A DNA stretch of 32,665 nucleotides from JBEKIK01 sp050013075 (GTDB lineage: Bacteria; Planctomycetota; Planctomycetia; Pirellulales; Thermoguttaceae), in contig JBEKFZ010000045.1 of NCBI GenBank assembly GCA_050013075.1, positions 1 to 32,665 on the forward strand, written 5' to 3'. The notes under the pieces were generated by a model. That model was not told the origin of the DNA. It made no database searches and saw only the letters and a program-made list of their open reading frames with translations. This document shows positions 22,286 to 31,050 of the stretch, piece after piece. How positions within the stretch are numbered: position 1 is the stretch's first letter; each line of letters begins with the position of its first letter. The translations under genes and the position numbers were made by a program.

Positions 22286-23569
22286 TTAGGAATTCGCCAG
22301 ATTTATCCCCGCCCGATTGAACTCCTCCAGAATCCGCAGGTTGATCTTTTCCGCATGGGCCGCGTACTGGTCGTTATTCGGCGGTGCAAACCAATAAGTG
22401 ACCTCCAGGATCAGGCAGTTTGTCTTATATTCGCTGAAAACAACCTGCGGCGATGTGATTTTACCGGTGATTGTCGGATGAATCGGCTCGCGGATTCCTT
22501 CTTCAGCCAGAATATCGTTGACGATTTTAAGCCCCAGTTTGACTTTTTCCGCGGGCGTATCCAGTTTAAGCGCAAGGCTGAAATTCCGCCGGATGGCCGG
22601 ACGCCGGGAAAGGTTTTCGATCGGGCTGTTTACGATGCTGGCGTTAGGTATGCTGATCACGTGTCCGCCGGCCGTGCGAACCCTGGTGGTCCTTAGACCG
22701 ATGTCCTCGATCACCCCGTCGCACCCAGAGCAAATTATCCGCTCGCCGATCTTAAACGATCGGTCCATGATAATCGTAATCGAACCGAAAAGATTTTTCA
22801 GCGAATCCTGGGCGGCCAGGGAAACCGCCAACCCGGCGATACCCAAGCCCGCCAGCCACGCGCTGATGTCCTTCTCGAATACCGATTGGACGACAAACAT
22901 GACTCCGATAACTATTAAAAATATTCGCAGCGTGCGGCGGACCAACGGAGCGACGTGTATCGCAAGCGAGGAATCCGTTTTCCTGCCAAACTGGTGAAAT
23001 AGAGTGTCTACAATCGAAATCAAATTATAGGCGTACCAAAACGCCGCGATGGAATATAACAACACCTGCACTTTAAAAAAGAATGTTTTCAAAAGGGGAC
23101 TCATGCTGATATACAGGAGTCCAATTTGAAGTCCTATGGTAATAAGGGCCAGGTTGGCCGGGCCGGCTAGATCGAGAAAGAATTTGATGGGCGTCTTGCC
23201 GCCGTGCGAGGCTGCTCGCTGTAATAAAATCGAACAAGTTTTTCCCGCAACTATGCCCACAAAAATCGACAACAACAATATGATCCAGGCGGTCAAACTG
23301 TTGTGGGTCCACAGGCTCGTGATGTTAGGGTCATTAAAAAATGAAGTTACTTGGGAGGTCAAGTTCGTCAGTGGATCAAGCGATGGGGGCGGTAACGGCA
23401 TGGAGGCAGACGTAGTCGCCTGTGGATTCGCGATGCCCGCCGCCTTTGGCTTTTCAACCACGGAAGATAGGGCAGCGCCTGTTTGTGGATCCCCCGCTCT
23501 ACAAAGCCCCGTACGCCCCCCATAAATAAGTAAGGAAACTACAACTATAATCCAAATCTCTCGTTTCAT
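22286..23569 (-). CDS. MscS-family mechanosensitive ion channel
   Basis: Inner-membrane channel or osmotic valve of 427 aa. After a signal-like N-terminus (IWIIVVVSLLIYGG) and a ~60-residue Ala/Pro/Thr linker come about five hydrophobic segments. The pore-helix and beta-domain signature follows: AGLGIAGLAVSLAAQDSLKN, then GSITIIMDRSFKIGERI, and VRTAGGHVISIPNASIVNSPIEN. A C-terminal alpha/beta domain ends the protein. ATG 23569 is chosen; a TTG 9 nt upstream is also in frame. Neither has a clear ribosome site. Gating preference is not predictable from sequence. Confidence 0.92.
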   Translation of the reverse strand: MKREIWIIVVVSLLIYGGRTGLCRAGDPQTGAALSSVVEKPKAAGIANPQATTSASMPLPPPSLDPLTNLTSQVTSFFNDPNITSLWTHNSLTAWIILLLSIFVGIVAGKTCSILLQRAASHGGKTPIKFFLDLAGPANLALITIGLQIGLLYISMSPLLKTFFFKVQVLLYSIAAFWYAYNLISIVDTLFHQFGRKTDSSLAIHVAPLVRRTLRIFLIVIGVMFVVQSVFEKDISAWLAGLGIAGLAVSLAAQDSLKNLFGSITIIMDRSFKIGERIICSGCDGVIEDIGLRTTRVRTAGGHVISIPNASIVNSPIENLSRRPAIRRNFSLALKLDTPAEKVKLGLKIVNDILAEEGIREPIHPTITGKITSPQVVFSEYKTNCLILEVTYWFAPPNNDQYAAHAEKINLRILEEFNRAGINLANS

Positions 23570-23698
23570 AAGCCGCAATCATAACGATCATTTCTTTCTT
23601 ATGCAACTTGGGAAAAGGCGGCCGGGCAGGCCGGCTGAATTAATACATTTTTTAAATGCTTTGCCCGGATGGAACCTACTTGCAACCTAAATTGTCTT

Positions 23699-23730
23699 TT
23701 GACATACTTTATAGGTTTTGATCCTATAAA
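23699..23730 (+). promoter_or_regulatory. Candidate promoter with palindromic operator upstream of the PEPCK gene
   Basis: TTGACA (23699-23704) is followed by an 8-bp inverted repeat TTTATAGG (23708-23715) / CCTATAAA (23723-23730) with a 7-nt centre. The right arm supplies -10-like sequence (CCTATA or TATAAA, 18-20 nt from TTGACA). A repressor bound here would block polymerase. The operator role is inferred. Confidence 0.5.
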
Positions 23731-23783
23731 CCAACGCAAATAAGGCAAATTACGATCTCTAGACATTGGAGGGGAATAATCCC

Positions 23784-25361
23784 ATGTTCGCCGAGTTCCA
23801 ACAAACCGCCAAGGCCATTTTTCAAAACGCACTGAAAGAAAAACGGCTGATCTACAACCCCAATGACGAACAGCTCAGGGCCTTGGCCTTGGAAGAACCC
23901 GATGTCGTCCGCACCAAATACGATAATTTGGCGGTGCAGTCGGAACCCATGTCTCGGGCGGCGAAAAATACAAAGAATAACATCGATACCAACTTCGGCG
24001 ACGAGGAGCGAAAACTCCTTAAACAAGCCCAGGAGCGCCTGGCCCGCGAACAACTGGTAAGCATCGACGTAAGCGTGGGCGACGGCTCCGATGGCATCAC
24101 CGCCCGGCTGGTCCTGCCTAAACAGTTCGCGCACGTCGCCTACGCCGGGCTGAAGCTCTTCAAACCCGCCAAAATCGACGACCCCACCTATCAGGTTTTC
24201 ATGTTCTTCGACGAGGAGTATGAAGCCAACAAATCGAAGGTCCTGCCGCAAAAGGACATCACCATCCGCACCGCCCATGCGCCCGATGGAAAAATGGTCA
24301 AGTTCGTGCGCAACAGCAACTATTTCGGCGAATGGAAAAAGGGCGTATTCGCCGGCGAAGACTGGCGGGTAAAACAAGGCGGCAATGCCATCTTCCTCCA
24401 CGCCGGTTGCCGCAAAGACACGCTGGAAGCCTCGCACGGTCCTTACCTGACCAACTATTCCCTTTTCGTGGCACTAAGCGCAAACGGCAAGACCAGCACC
24501 ACCTGCAAAGTGCTCGCCCGCAAGGGCCGCGAGCGATCCTGGCTCATTCAGGACGACGGCGGCACTCTCACCCGCGACGGGCGTTTTTTGGGCTTCGAGC
24601 CGGGCGGGCTGTTCATCAAGACCGACGCCATCAATCCCGGCGAACAAATCGAAGCCTATTACTCCTGCCTCAAACGCGGCACCTTCATGGAAAATGTCTT
24701 TGTCGAAGAAGACGGTACGCTCGATTTCTACAACATGGAAATGACCTCCAACGGCCGGGCGGTGGTCGAACGCCGCGATTTCATGCACGCCGGCAACGAT
24801 ATCAACGCCGAACGAGTCGATAACCTGTTCATTATCACACGCGGAAGCATCATCCCGGCAATCGCCAAACTCACCCACGAACAGGCCGCGGCATTCATGG
24901 TCCTGGGACAATCCATGGAGTCATCCGCCGGCGATCCGACCCAGGCCGGCACGATCAAGTACGAATTCTTCTACGATCCATTCATCGCCGGAAATTGCAC
25001 CGAACACGCCAACCTGTTCTACGACATCCTAAAAAGCAACTCGCACATCAATTGCTTCCTCTTGAACACCGGCTGGGTAGGCGAGGGCTCGCATTTCCGC
25101 GATATCAACCTCTCCGACACCATGGGCATCCTCGACTCCGTGCTCCGCGGCGGACTGGAAGATTGGATGATCTCCGAAGGAACCAATCTGCCCGTGCCGC
25201 GCTCGGTCCGGGCGGTCGATTCCATTCTCATGCACCCGGCAAAGCTCTATCCTCACGCGGACTTTGAACAGAAACAAAAAAGCCTAGACAAATATCGCGC
25301 CGAATGGATCGACCGCTACCCCGGTCTGCATCCCAAAATCAAGGCTGTATTCCAAAAGTAA
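23784..25361 (+). CDS. pckA: Phosphoenolpyruvate carboxykinase, atypical ATP-type
   Basis: Converts oxaloacetate and ATP to PEP, ADP and CO2, the first step of gluconeogenesis. The 525-aa protein aligns with ATP-PEPCK: GEWKKGVFA (the Lys metal ligand of GEMKKGMFS), FLHAG (His ligand, as in MHCSAN), P-loop VALSANGKTSTT, and kinase-2-like LIQDDGGTL. FEPGGLFIKTDAI, LTHEQAAAFMVLG and FLLNTGWVGEG also match. Several normally fixed positions differ, for example SANGKT for SGTGKT and QDDGGT for GDDEHG. It therefore belongs to a divergent branch, and nucleotide preference should not be taken for granted. ATG 23784 follows GGAGGGG by 9 nt. It is a single gene with a palindromic promoter upstream. Confidence 0.85.
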   Translation: MFAEFQQTAKAIFQNALKEKRLIYNPNDEQLRALALEEPDVVRTKYDNLAVQSEPMSRAAKNTKNNIDTNFGDEERKLLKQAQERLAREQLVSIDVSVGDGSDGITARLVLPKQFAHVAYAGLKLFKPAKIDDPTYQVFMFFDEEYEANKSKVLPQKDITIRTAHAPDGKMVKFVRNSNYFGEWKKGVFAGEDWRVKQGGNAIFLHAGCRKDTLEASHGPYLTNYSLFVALSANGKTSTTCKVLARKGRERSWLIQDDGGTLTRDGRFLGFEPGGLFIKTDAINPGEQIEAYYSCLKRGTFMENVFVEEDGTLDFYNMEMTSNGRAVVERRDFMHAGNDINAERVDNLFIITRGSIIPAIAKLTHEQAAAFMVLGQSMESSAGDPTQAGTIKYEFFYDPFIAGNCTEHANLFYDILKSNSHINCFLLNTGWVGEGSHFRDINLSDTMGILDSVLRGGLEDWMISEGTNLPVPRSVRAVDSILMHPAKLYPHADFEQKQKSLDKYRAEWIDRYPGLHPKIKAVFQK

Positions 25362-25368
25362 GCACTAT

Positions 25369-25498
25369 CCCGGATTATTCGTGAATTTACACTAGCCCGA
25401 AGCGCGAGCGAGGGACGGCAAACAGTTTACCCTCGCTTGCGCTTCGGGCTGCTGTTTCGCACTCTGCATTAAAAATCCGCTGCTATGAATAATCCGGG
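25369..25498. repeat. MITE-like element with CCCGGATTATTC ends, carrying a second palindrome
   Basis: The ends are CCCGGATTATTC (25369-25380) and GAATAATCCGGG (25487-25498), perfect 12-bp inverted repeats 130 nt apart. The interior holds the AGCCCGAAGCGC palindrome. The element lies between the convergent pckA and birA genes, 8 nt from the former stop. Confidence 0.8.
25394..25450. repeat. AGCCCGAAGCGC/GCGCTTCGGGCT palindrome nested in the larger element
   Basis: The arms pair over about 20 nt, AGCCCGAAGCGCGAGCGAGG with CCCTCGCTTGCGCTTCGGGC, with one mismatch and a ~15-nt loop. It is a common dispersed GC-rich repeat type. It is also a strong hairpin that could end transcripts from either side. 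Confidence 0.85.
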
Positions 25499-25504
25499 TT
25501 ATAT

Positions 25505-26302
25505 TCACCTTATTATCGTGCCCGAATAAAACGAACGCAGTCCGTTCGGCGTTTCCAAAAGCAATGCCCCGTCGGGTGCAATGCCCCGGCATAGTCCGGC
25601 AATGGTTTTCCGGCCCTGTTGCAAGGCAATCGGCTTGTCGCGCTGCAAGCAAAGCGCATCGGCCCGGGCCGCGAGTTCGGCAGGGGCCCGCTTTAATATA
25701 GTGATCTGCTCTTCCATCCGATTAAGAAGTGCGATTAAAATCTCGGTGTGATCCTGCCGCTTTCCCGTAAGTTCCAGCAATGTTGTAGCGATCCAAAGCA
25801 GTTCGGCCGGTACGTCGGACATCGAGTTATTCGTATTTATGCCGATGCCGATAACGGTCCGGCAGTCCGTCAGCACCTCGACCAGTATCCCAGCCAGCTT
25901 GCGCCCGGCGGCCATTACGTCGTTTGGCCATAGGATGCCGATTTCCTCGTTTCCCAACAGCGGCTTGAGGCTTTCGACCACGGCCACGCCCGCGCCCAGG
26001 CCGACAAGAATATTGGGGCGTGAATTTGACTGCCGCCTCAGCGTAAACCGCGGCGTGTCTTTTTTGCCCTCAACCGCGGCGGATTCCAATAACAAACTGA
26101 ACGCCAGGCTGTCCGAGCCGGTCCACCAGCGGTTTCCGCCCCGGCCGCGCCCGGCGGTTTGACGGTCGGCAATCACCAAAAGCGGCAATCTGCTCGCGCC
26201 TTGTTTTGCCCGATCCGCCGCCCGATCGTTCGTCGATCCCAACTCCTCGCGGTGCTCCGCTTCCACCACAAACGTCTCGCGAAGTATGCGATTGATATCC
26301 AT
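25505..26302 (-). CDS. birA: Biotin--[acetyl-CoA-carboxylase] ligase
   Basis: Attaches biotin to the carboxyl-carrier protein through biotinyl-AMP. The 265-aa protein has ELGSTNDRA (about 21-29), the nucleotide/biotin loop DRQTAGRGRGGNRWW (about 46-60), LAFSLLLE, and LWPNDVMAAGRKLAGILVE (about 124-142) with the catalytic-site lysine. There is no N-terminal helix-turn-helix, so it is a group I ligase without repressor function. It ends the minus-strand run after fmdB, with about 100 nt between them. Confidence 0.94.
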   Translation of the reverse strand: MDINRILRETFVVEAEHREELGSTNDRAADRAKQGASRLPLLVIADRQTAGRGRGGNRWWTGSDSLAFSLLLESAAVEGKKDTPRFTLRRQSNSRPNILVGLGAGVAVVESLKPLLGNEEIGILWPNDVMAAGRKLAGILVEVLTDCRTVIGIGINTNNSMSDVPAELLWIATTLLELTGKRQDHTEILIALLNRMEEQITILKRAPAELAARADALCLQRDKPIALQQGRKTIAGLCRGIAPDGALLLETPNGLRSFYSGTIIR

Positions 26303-26404
26303 GTTGATGGGCGAGGGGAAAGGGGAAATGACGAAGCACGAAGGTCTAATGACGAAGTTTATTGTCTGTCATTCGTCATTCGAGCTTAGTCATTATTCAT
26401 AAAC

Positions 26405-26689
26405 CTATTTGGTTTTTTCCGTCTTGTTTTTTTCTTTTTTCTTGCCATCAGAGGCAGCGGAGGCAATGCTTGATTTCTCCGCCGCGGCGGCTTTCTTGTA
26501 CGATTCGCTGCGGTAATCCGTCTTGTAAAATCCCGATCCCTTGAATACCAACGCCGCGCCCGGTCCGATCAGCCGGCGAAGCTTGTTCTTCCCGCATTCC
26601 GGGCACTTGCGCTTCGCCTCTTCCTTGATCGATTGGAACAACTCGAACTCATGCTTGCAGGCATCGCAAACGTAATCGTAAGTGGGCAC
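26405..26689 (-). CDS. FmdB-family zinc-ribbon protein
   Basis: Small putative regulatory protein, 94 aa. The N-terminal zinc ribbon is complete: PTYDYVCDACKHEFE and KCPECGKNKLRRL give two CxxC pairs. After it comes the family's GSGFYKTDYR, and then a low-complexity Ala/Lys tail (AAAAEKSS to KKKEKNKTEKTK). I start at GTG 26689, with AGAGGA 5 nt upstream, because the family begins MPTYxY. The exact role of FmdB proteins is not established. It is separated from grpE by the MITE-like element at 26745-26875. Confidence 0.88.
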   Translation of the reverse strand: MPTYDYVCDACKHEFELFQSIKEEAKRKCPECGKNKLRRLIGPGAALVFKGSGFYKTDYRSESYKKAAAAEKSSIASAASDGKKKEKNKTEKTK

Positions 26690-26744
26690 GGCAATCCTCT
26701 CTGGTTGAATTATTGATTTTCCTGAAAACAATGTAAATCGAATT

Positions 26745-26875
26745 GTTTATTGAGTCTCATGTAATGAACGTCGCGTTTTCGTCTCAGAGCCGGGCCGTGT
26801 CGGCCCGGAATTACGAAGGCGATACGCCCCGGCTCTGACTTTTTATACGACATTTTTTTCTGATTCTCAATAAAC
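26745..26875. repeat. Complete CAGAGCCGGG-family MITE-like element
   Basis: The 131-nt element has imperfect ~47-nt inverted ends: GTTTATTGAG (26745-26754) against CTCAATAAAC (26866-26875), GAACGTCGC against ACGACATT, and CAGAGCCGGG against CCCCGGCTCTG. An inner hairpin GGGCCGTGTCGGCCC lies in the left half. Its right end overlaps the last two codons and the stop codon of grpE. Confidence 0.85.
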
Positions 26876-27498
26876 GGATGTATCATTGCTCTTACGAGTA
26901 TCATTCGCGGAAACGATTACCTGGCTGGGACGCACCACTCGGTCGTGCAGTTGGTACCCCTCTTGCGTAACCATAATAACCGTATTGGCCGGATATTCGT
27001 CCGAAGGCTGCTGTAAAATCGCATGATGCAGGTGCGGATCGAAGGGGGCGCCCAGGGCCTCGATTTTCACGCAGTGATGACGCCCCAACACACCTTGCAA
27101 CTGCTGGGCGACCAATTTCACGCCGTCCAATAGCCCGCTGCCATCCGCGGATTTCTCGGCCGCCTCGATTGCGCGTTGAACGTTGTCCAGCACCGGAAGC
27201 AACTCGCGAATCAACCCAATATTCGCATAACGGTGGTGTTCGTCCATCTCACGGGCGGCCCGCTTCCGATAGTTGTCCAATTCGGCCTGACAGCGCAAAA
27301 CCCGTTCTTTGGCCTGATCCAATTCGGCGCGAAGCGAATTAATCGTCTCCAAAGAGACGTCTTTTTCCGCCTCGGCCGCTTGCTCCTTATCCTTTTCAAC
27401 GGCGGCCGGCGATTGGGCGTCTTGCGCCCGGGCGGTTTCAGCGTCCTTTGCCTGCGGATCCACGCCCTTAGCCGGTTCTTTTTTGTTCGGATGATGAC

Positions 27499-27502
<4 letters not shown>
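26867..27502 (-). CDS. grpE: Nucleotide exchange factor GrpE
   Basis: Releases ADP from DnaK, acting with DnaJ. The 211-aa protein has a long, charged N-terminal region (residues 1-50) and a coiled-coil (SLRAELDQAKERVLRCQAELDNYRKRAARE). It also has the head motif LIRELLPVLDNVQRAIE and the C-terminal block PHLHHAILQQPSDEYPANTVIMVTQEGYQLHDRVVRPSQV. The start overlaps the dnaJ stop as ATGA. The last two residues and the stop come from the end of a mobile-type repeat, so the extreme C-terminus (about SNDTSVY) is probably not ancestral. No dnaK lies in the window. Confidence 0.96.
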
Positions 27503-28608
<1,106 letters not shown>

Positions 28609-28636
28609 TGTGTTCATGGTCACGAAAAAGGGTAAA

Positions 28637-28715
28637 AAAGGGGTCAGAACTATTTTTTAGGCTACATAAGAAGTCAAAAGTGTTTGTTACATGAAAAAAT
28701 AGTTCTGACCCCTTT
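28637..28715. repeat. Element with perfect 22-nt inverted ends upstream of dnaJ
   Basis: AAAGGGGTCAGAACTATTTTTT is at 28637-28658 and its exact complement is at 28694-28715, around a 35-nt centre. It resembles widely dispersed AGTTCTGACCCC repeats. It lies between groEL-1 and dnaJ, in what should be the dnaJ leader. Confidence 0.9.
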
Positions 28716-28787
28716 CTTGCTCGGTGAGGGTGAGTGGTAATATATAATTCTAGCACGACATCTATTTTAACGCACTCCCATTATGCA

Positions 28788-28816
28788 AAGGGCCACCCCA
28801 TGACGAGGCGGCCCTT
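28788..28816 (-). terminator. Possible terminator hairpin after groEL-1
   Basis: AAGGGCC (28788-28794) pairs with GGCCCTT (28810-28816), and the stem can be extended with two to three weaker pairs. It begins 34 nt after the groEL-1 stop. The downstream minus-strand sequence (TGCATAATGG) has no U-run, so termination would be inefficient or factor-dependent. Confidence 0.5.
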
Positions 28817-28849
28817 AATAAATAAACTCGACGGGGTGTTGCCGGCCGG

Positions 28850-30469
28850 TTATCTAACGCTTCCTTCCACCTGCCGTTTCTTTTTATCGTCTTTATCCAG
28901 GTCGGTGACCAGGGTTTCGGTGGTCAACATCAGTCCGGCGATGCTGGCTGCATTTTGCAATGCCGAGCGCACGACCTTCAACGGATCGATTATGCCCGCC
29001 TTGACCATATCCACGTACTTGCCTGTGTTGGCGTCGTAACCGGTGTTGGCGGGCTTCTCGCTCACCTCGTCGGCCACCACCGAACCGTCCACTCCGCAGT
29101 TGTCGGCGATCTGCCTTAAAGGCTGGGATAAGGCACGATGGATAATGTCCACGCCGATCTTCTCGTCGCCCCGGGCGCTGCTGCGGACCTTTTCCACGGC
29201 CTCGCGGCATCTGAGCAAGGCCACTCCGCCGCCCGGCAAAATACCTTCCTCGGCGGCCGCCCGGGTAGCGTGCAGTGCATCCTCTACGCGGGCTTTCTTC
29301 TGTTTCATCTCCGCCTCGGTGCTTGCGCCCACCGAAACCACCGCTACTCCGCCGCACAGCTTCGCCAGCCGCTCCTGGAGTTTTTCGCGATCGTAATCGC
29401 TATCGGTGTTTTCGATTTGCGTTCGCAACTGGTCCGAACGGGCCTTGATGTCGGCCTGCTTGCCCGCGCCTTCCACTATCGTTGTGTTATCCTTGTCGAC
29501 CATGATCTTCTTGGCCCGGCCGAGCTGATCGAGCGCGACGTTTTCCAATTTAACGCCTAAATCCTCACTAATTAACGTGCCGGCGGTGAGGATGGCGACG
29601 TCGGAGAGCATGTTTTTCCGCCGATCGCCAAAACCCGGGGCCTTCACCGCGCAGATTTGCAGCACGCCGCGGAGTTTGTTCACGACCAGCGTGGTTAACG
29701 CTTCGCCTTCGATGTCCTCGGCAATGATCAACAGCGGTTTGCCGCGCTGCATCACTTTTTCCAGAAGCGGTATCAAGTCGCGCAGGTTGCTGATTTTTTT
29801 CTCGTGAATGAGAATGAATGCGTCTTCCAGCAGGCAATCCATCTCCGGGCTGCGGTTGATGAAGTAGGGCGAGAGATAGCCTTTGTCGAACTGCATCCCT
29901 TCGACGACCTCGTAAGTGGTTTCGGCGGTCTTGCCTTCTTCGATGGTAATTACGCCGTCCTTGCCGACTTTATCCATCGCCTCGGCCAGGAGGTTGCCGA
30001 TCTCATGATCGTTGTTTGCGCTGATCGCCCCGACGTTGGCAATCTCCTCCTTGCTGGTAACCTTTTTAGCCATCGTGTACAGATTGGCGACGGCTGCTTC
30101 CACGGCCTTGTCGATGCCCCGGCGGATGGCCGCGGGATTGCTGCCCGCCGCGATATTGCGCAGGCCTTCGCGGAAAATCCCCCGGGCCAATATCGTGGCG
30201 GTCGTGGTGCCGTCGCCGGCCACGTCCGAGGTCTTCGATGCGACTTCGCTGACCAGCTTGGCGCCCATGTTCTCGAAACGATCTTCAAGTTCGATTTCCT
30301 TGGCCACGGTTACGCCGTCCTTGGTAACGGTCGGACCGCCGTATGATTTATCCAATATTACATTGTGTCCGGTCGGTCCCAATGTGATGGCGACCGTATC
30401 GGCCAGTTTTTCCACTCCGCGGAGCATTCGCTCGCGGGCATGATGTTCATATAAAAGTTGCTTAGCCAC
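28850..30469 (-). CDS. groEL: Chaperonin GroEL, paralog 1 (no GGM tail)
   Basis: 60-kDa chaperonin subunit, 539 aa. The start is GTG 30469 (VAKQLLYEHHARERMLRGV), with AAAGGA 6 nt upstream. A TTG 24 nt earlier is in frame but less likely. ATP-site elements are intact: LGPTGHNVILDK, DGVTVAKEIEL, VAGDGTTTATIL, the catalytic Asp in EDALHATRAA, and PGGGVALLR. The C-terminus ends DKDDKKKRQVEGSVR, with no Gly-Met tail, unlike the neighbouring paralog. Loss of that tail in other bacteria marks specialised second chaperonins. It follows groES by 104 nt with two hairpins between. Confidence 0.96.
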   Translation of the reverse strand: MAKQLLYEHHARERMLRGVEKLADTVAITLGPTGHNVILDKSYGGPTVTKDGVTVAKEIELEDRFENMGAKLVSEVASKTSDVAGDGTTTATILARGIFREGLRNIAAGSNPAAIRRGIDKAVEAAVANLYTMAKKVTSKEEIANVGAISANNDHEIGNLLAEAMDKVGKDGVITIEEGKTAETTYEVVEGMQFDKGYLSPYFINRSPEMDCLLEDAFILIHEKKISNLRDLIPLLEKVMQRGKPLLIIAEDIEGEALTTLVVNKLRGVLQICAVKAPGFGDRRKNMLSDVAILTAGTLISEDLGVKLENVALDQLGRAKKIMVDKDNTTIVEGAGKQADIKARSDQLRTQIENTDSDYDREKLQERLAKLCGGVAVVSVGASTEAEMKQKKARVEDALHATRAAAEEGILPGGGVALLRCREAVEKVRSSARGDEKIGVDIIHRALSQPLRQIADNCGVDGSVVADEVSEKPANTGYDANTGKYVDMVKAGIIDPLKVVRSALQNAASIAGLMLTTETLVTDLDKDDKKKRQVEGSVR

Positions 30470-30526
30470 TTTTGATCCTTTATTGATTTTCAATTAACAG
30501 TTTTTGGTTCATGGTTCAGAAATGGG

Positions 30527-30546
30527 CTGGGCACTTTAGTGCCCAG
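30527..30546. repeat. Palindrome CTGGGCAC/GTGCCCAG between groES and groEL-1
   Basis: An 8-bp perfect inverted repeat around TTTA is directly adjacent to the CUUG-hairpin copy. It is the sister of 11173-11192. In the groES-groEL transcript it gives a second hairpin. Confidence 0.75.
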
Positions 30547-30547
30547 T

Positions 30548-30570
30548 GCGAAACCGCAAGCGGTTTAATT
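30548..30570 (-). repeat. CUUG-hairpin repeat, copy between groES and groEL-1
   Basis: The minus-strand transcript reads TTAAACCGCTTGCGGTTTCG and starts 4 nt after the groES stop. It is in the same sense as all other copies. Confidence 0.85.
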
Positions 30571-30573
30571 GTT

Positions 30574-30873
30574 TTATTTCACCACCTTGGCCAAAATGTC
30601 GGATTCGCGGAGGATTTTCACTTCGCGACCGTCGACCTCCACCTCCGAGCCGCTGTACTTTCCGTAGATCACTTCATCGCCCACGGCCACCGACAGTTTA
30701 CCCCGTTGGCCGTTGTCCAGCAGTTTGCCCGGCCCAACTGCCAAGACTGTGCCTCGTTGGGGTTTTTCCTTGGCGGTATCGGGCAGGACTATGCCGCCCG
30801 CGGTAACTTCCTCGGCTTCAACCGGCTCCACAACCACTCGATCATCCAACGGCTTCAGGTTGATATCCTTCAT
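30574..30873 (-). CDS. groES: Co-chaperonin GroES
   Basis: 10-kDa lid of the GroEL cage, 99 aa. It opens MKDINLKPLDDRVVVEP, has the mobile loop EEVTAGGIVLPDTAKEKPQRG (written in two parts: EEVTAGGIVLPD, then TAKEKPQRG) with the GroEL-binding IVL, and ends ILRESDILAKVV. ATG 30873 follows AAGAGGAA by 6 nt. The frame is open for 45 further codons, but these are repeat-derived. It lies between two groEL genes on the same strand and presumably must serve both. Confidence 0.97.
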   Translation of the reverse strand: MKDINLKPLDDRVVVEPVEAEEVTAGGIVLPDTAKEKPQRGTVLAVGPGKLLDNGQRGKLSVAVGDEVIYGKYSGSEVEVDGREVKILRESDILAKVVK

Positions 30874-30919
30874 AACTAATTCCTCTTTAACATTTGTGAA
30901 TTGATTGGTTAATGTTAAT

Positions 30920-31010
30920 GAATGTCGCTTTTTCCTATCAGAGCCGGGCCGTATCGGGTGCGGAATTTCCGGGGCGACACGCCCCGGCTCTGACTTTTCA
31001 TGCGACATTC
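30920..31010. repeat. CAGAGCCGGG-family MITE-like element between groEL-2 and groES
   Basis: The 91-nt element has inverted ends GAATGTCGC (30920-30928) and GCGACATTC (31002-31010), then TCAGAGCCGGG against CCCCGGCTCTGA. The inner hairpin is GGGGCGACACGCCCC. The longer GTTTATTGAG end is kept only on the right, as CTCGATAAAC. Confidence 0.85.
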
Positions 31011-31050
31011 TTTTCTAACTCTCGATAAACAAAAAAATTTCAACGAAAAT

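Noticed and set aside
28726..28780. Possible CIRCE (HrcA) operator upstream of dnaJ
   Set aside because: TAGCACGA and GCACTC are present, but there is no inverted TTAGCACTC-N9-GAGTGCTAA arrangement.
30874..31008. GroES with a 45-residue N-terminal extension
   Set aside because: The extension is translated repeat DNA. A strong ribosome site precedes ATG 30873.
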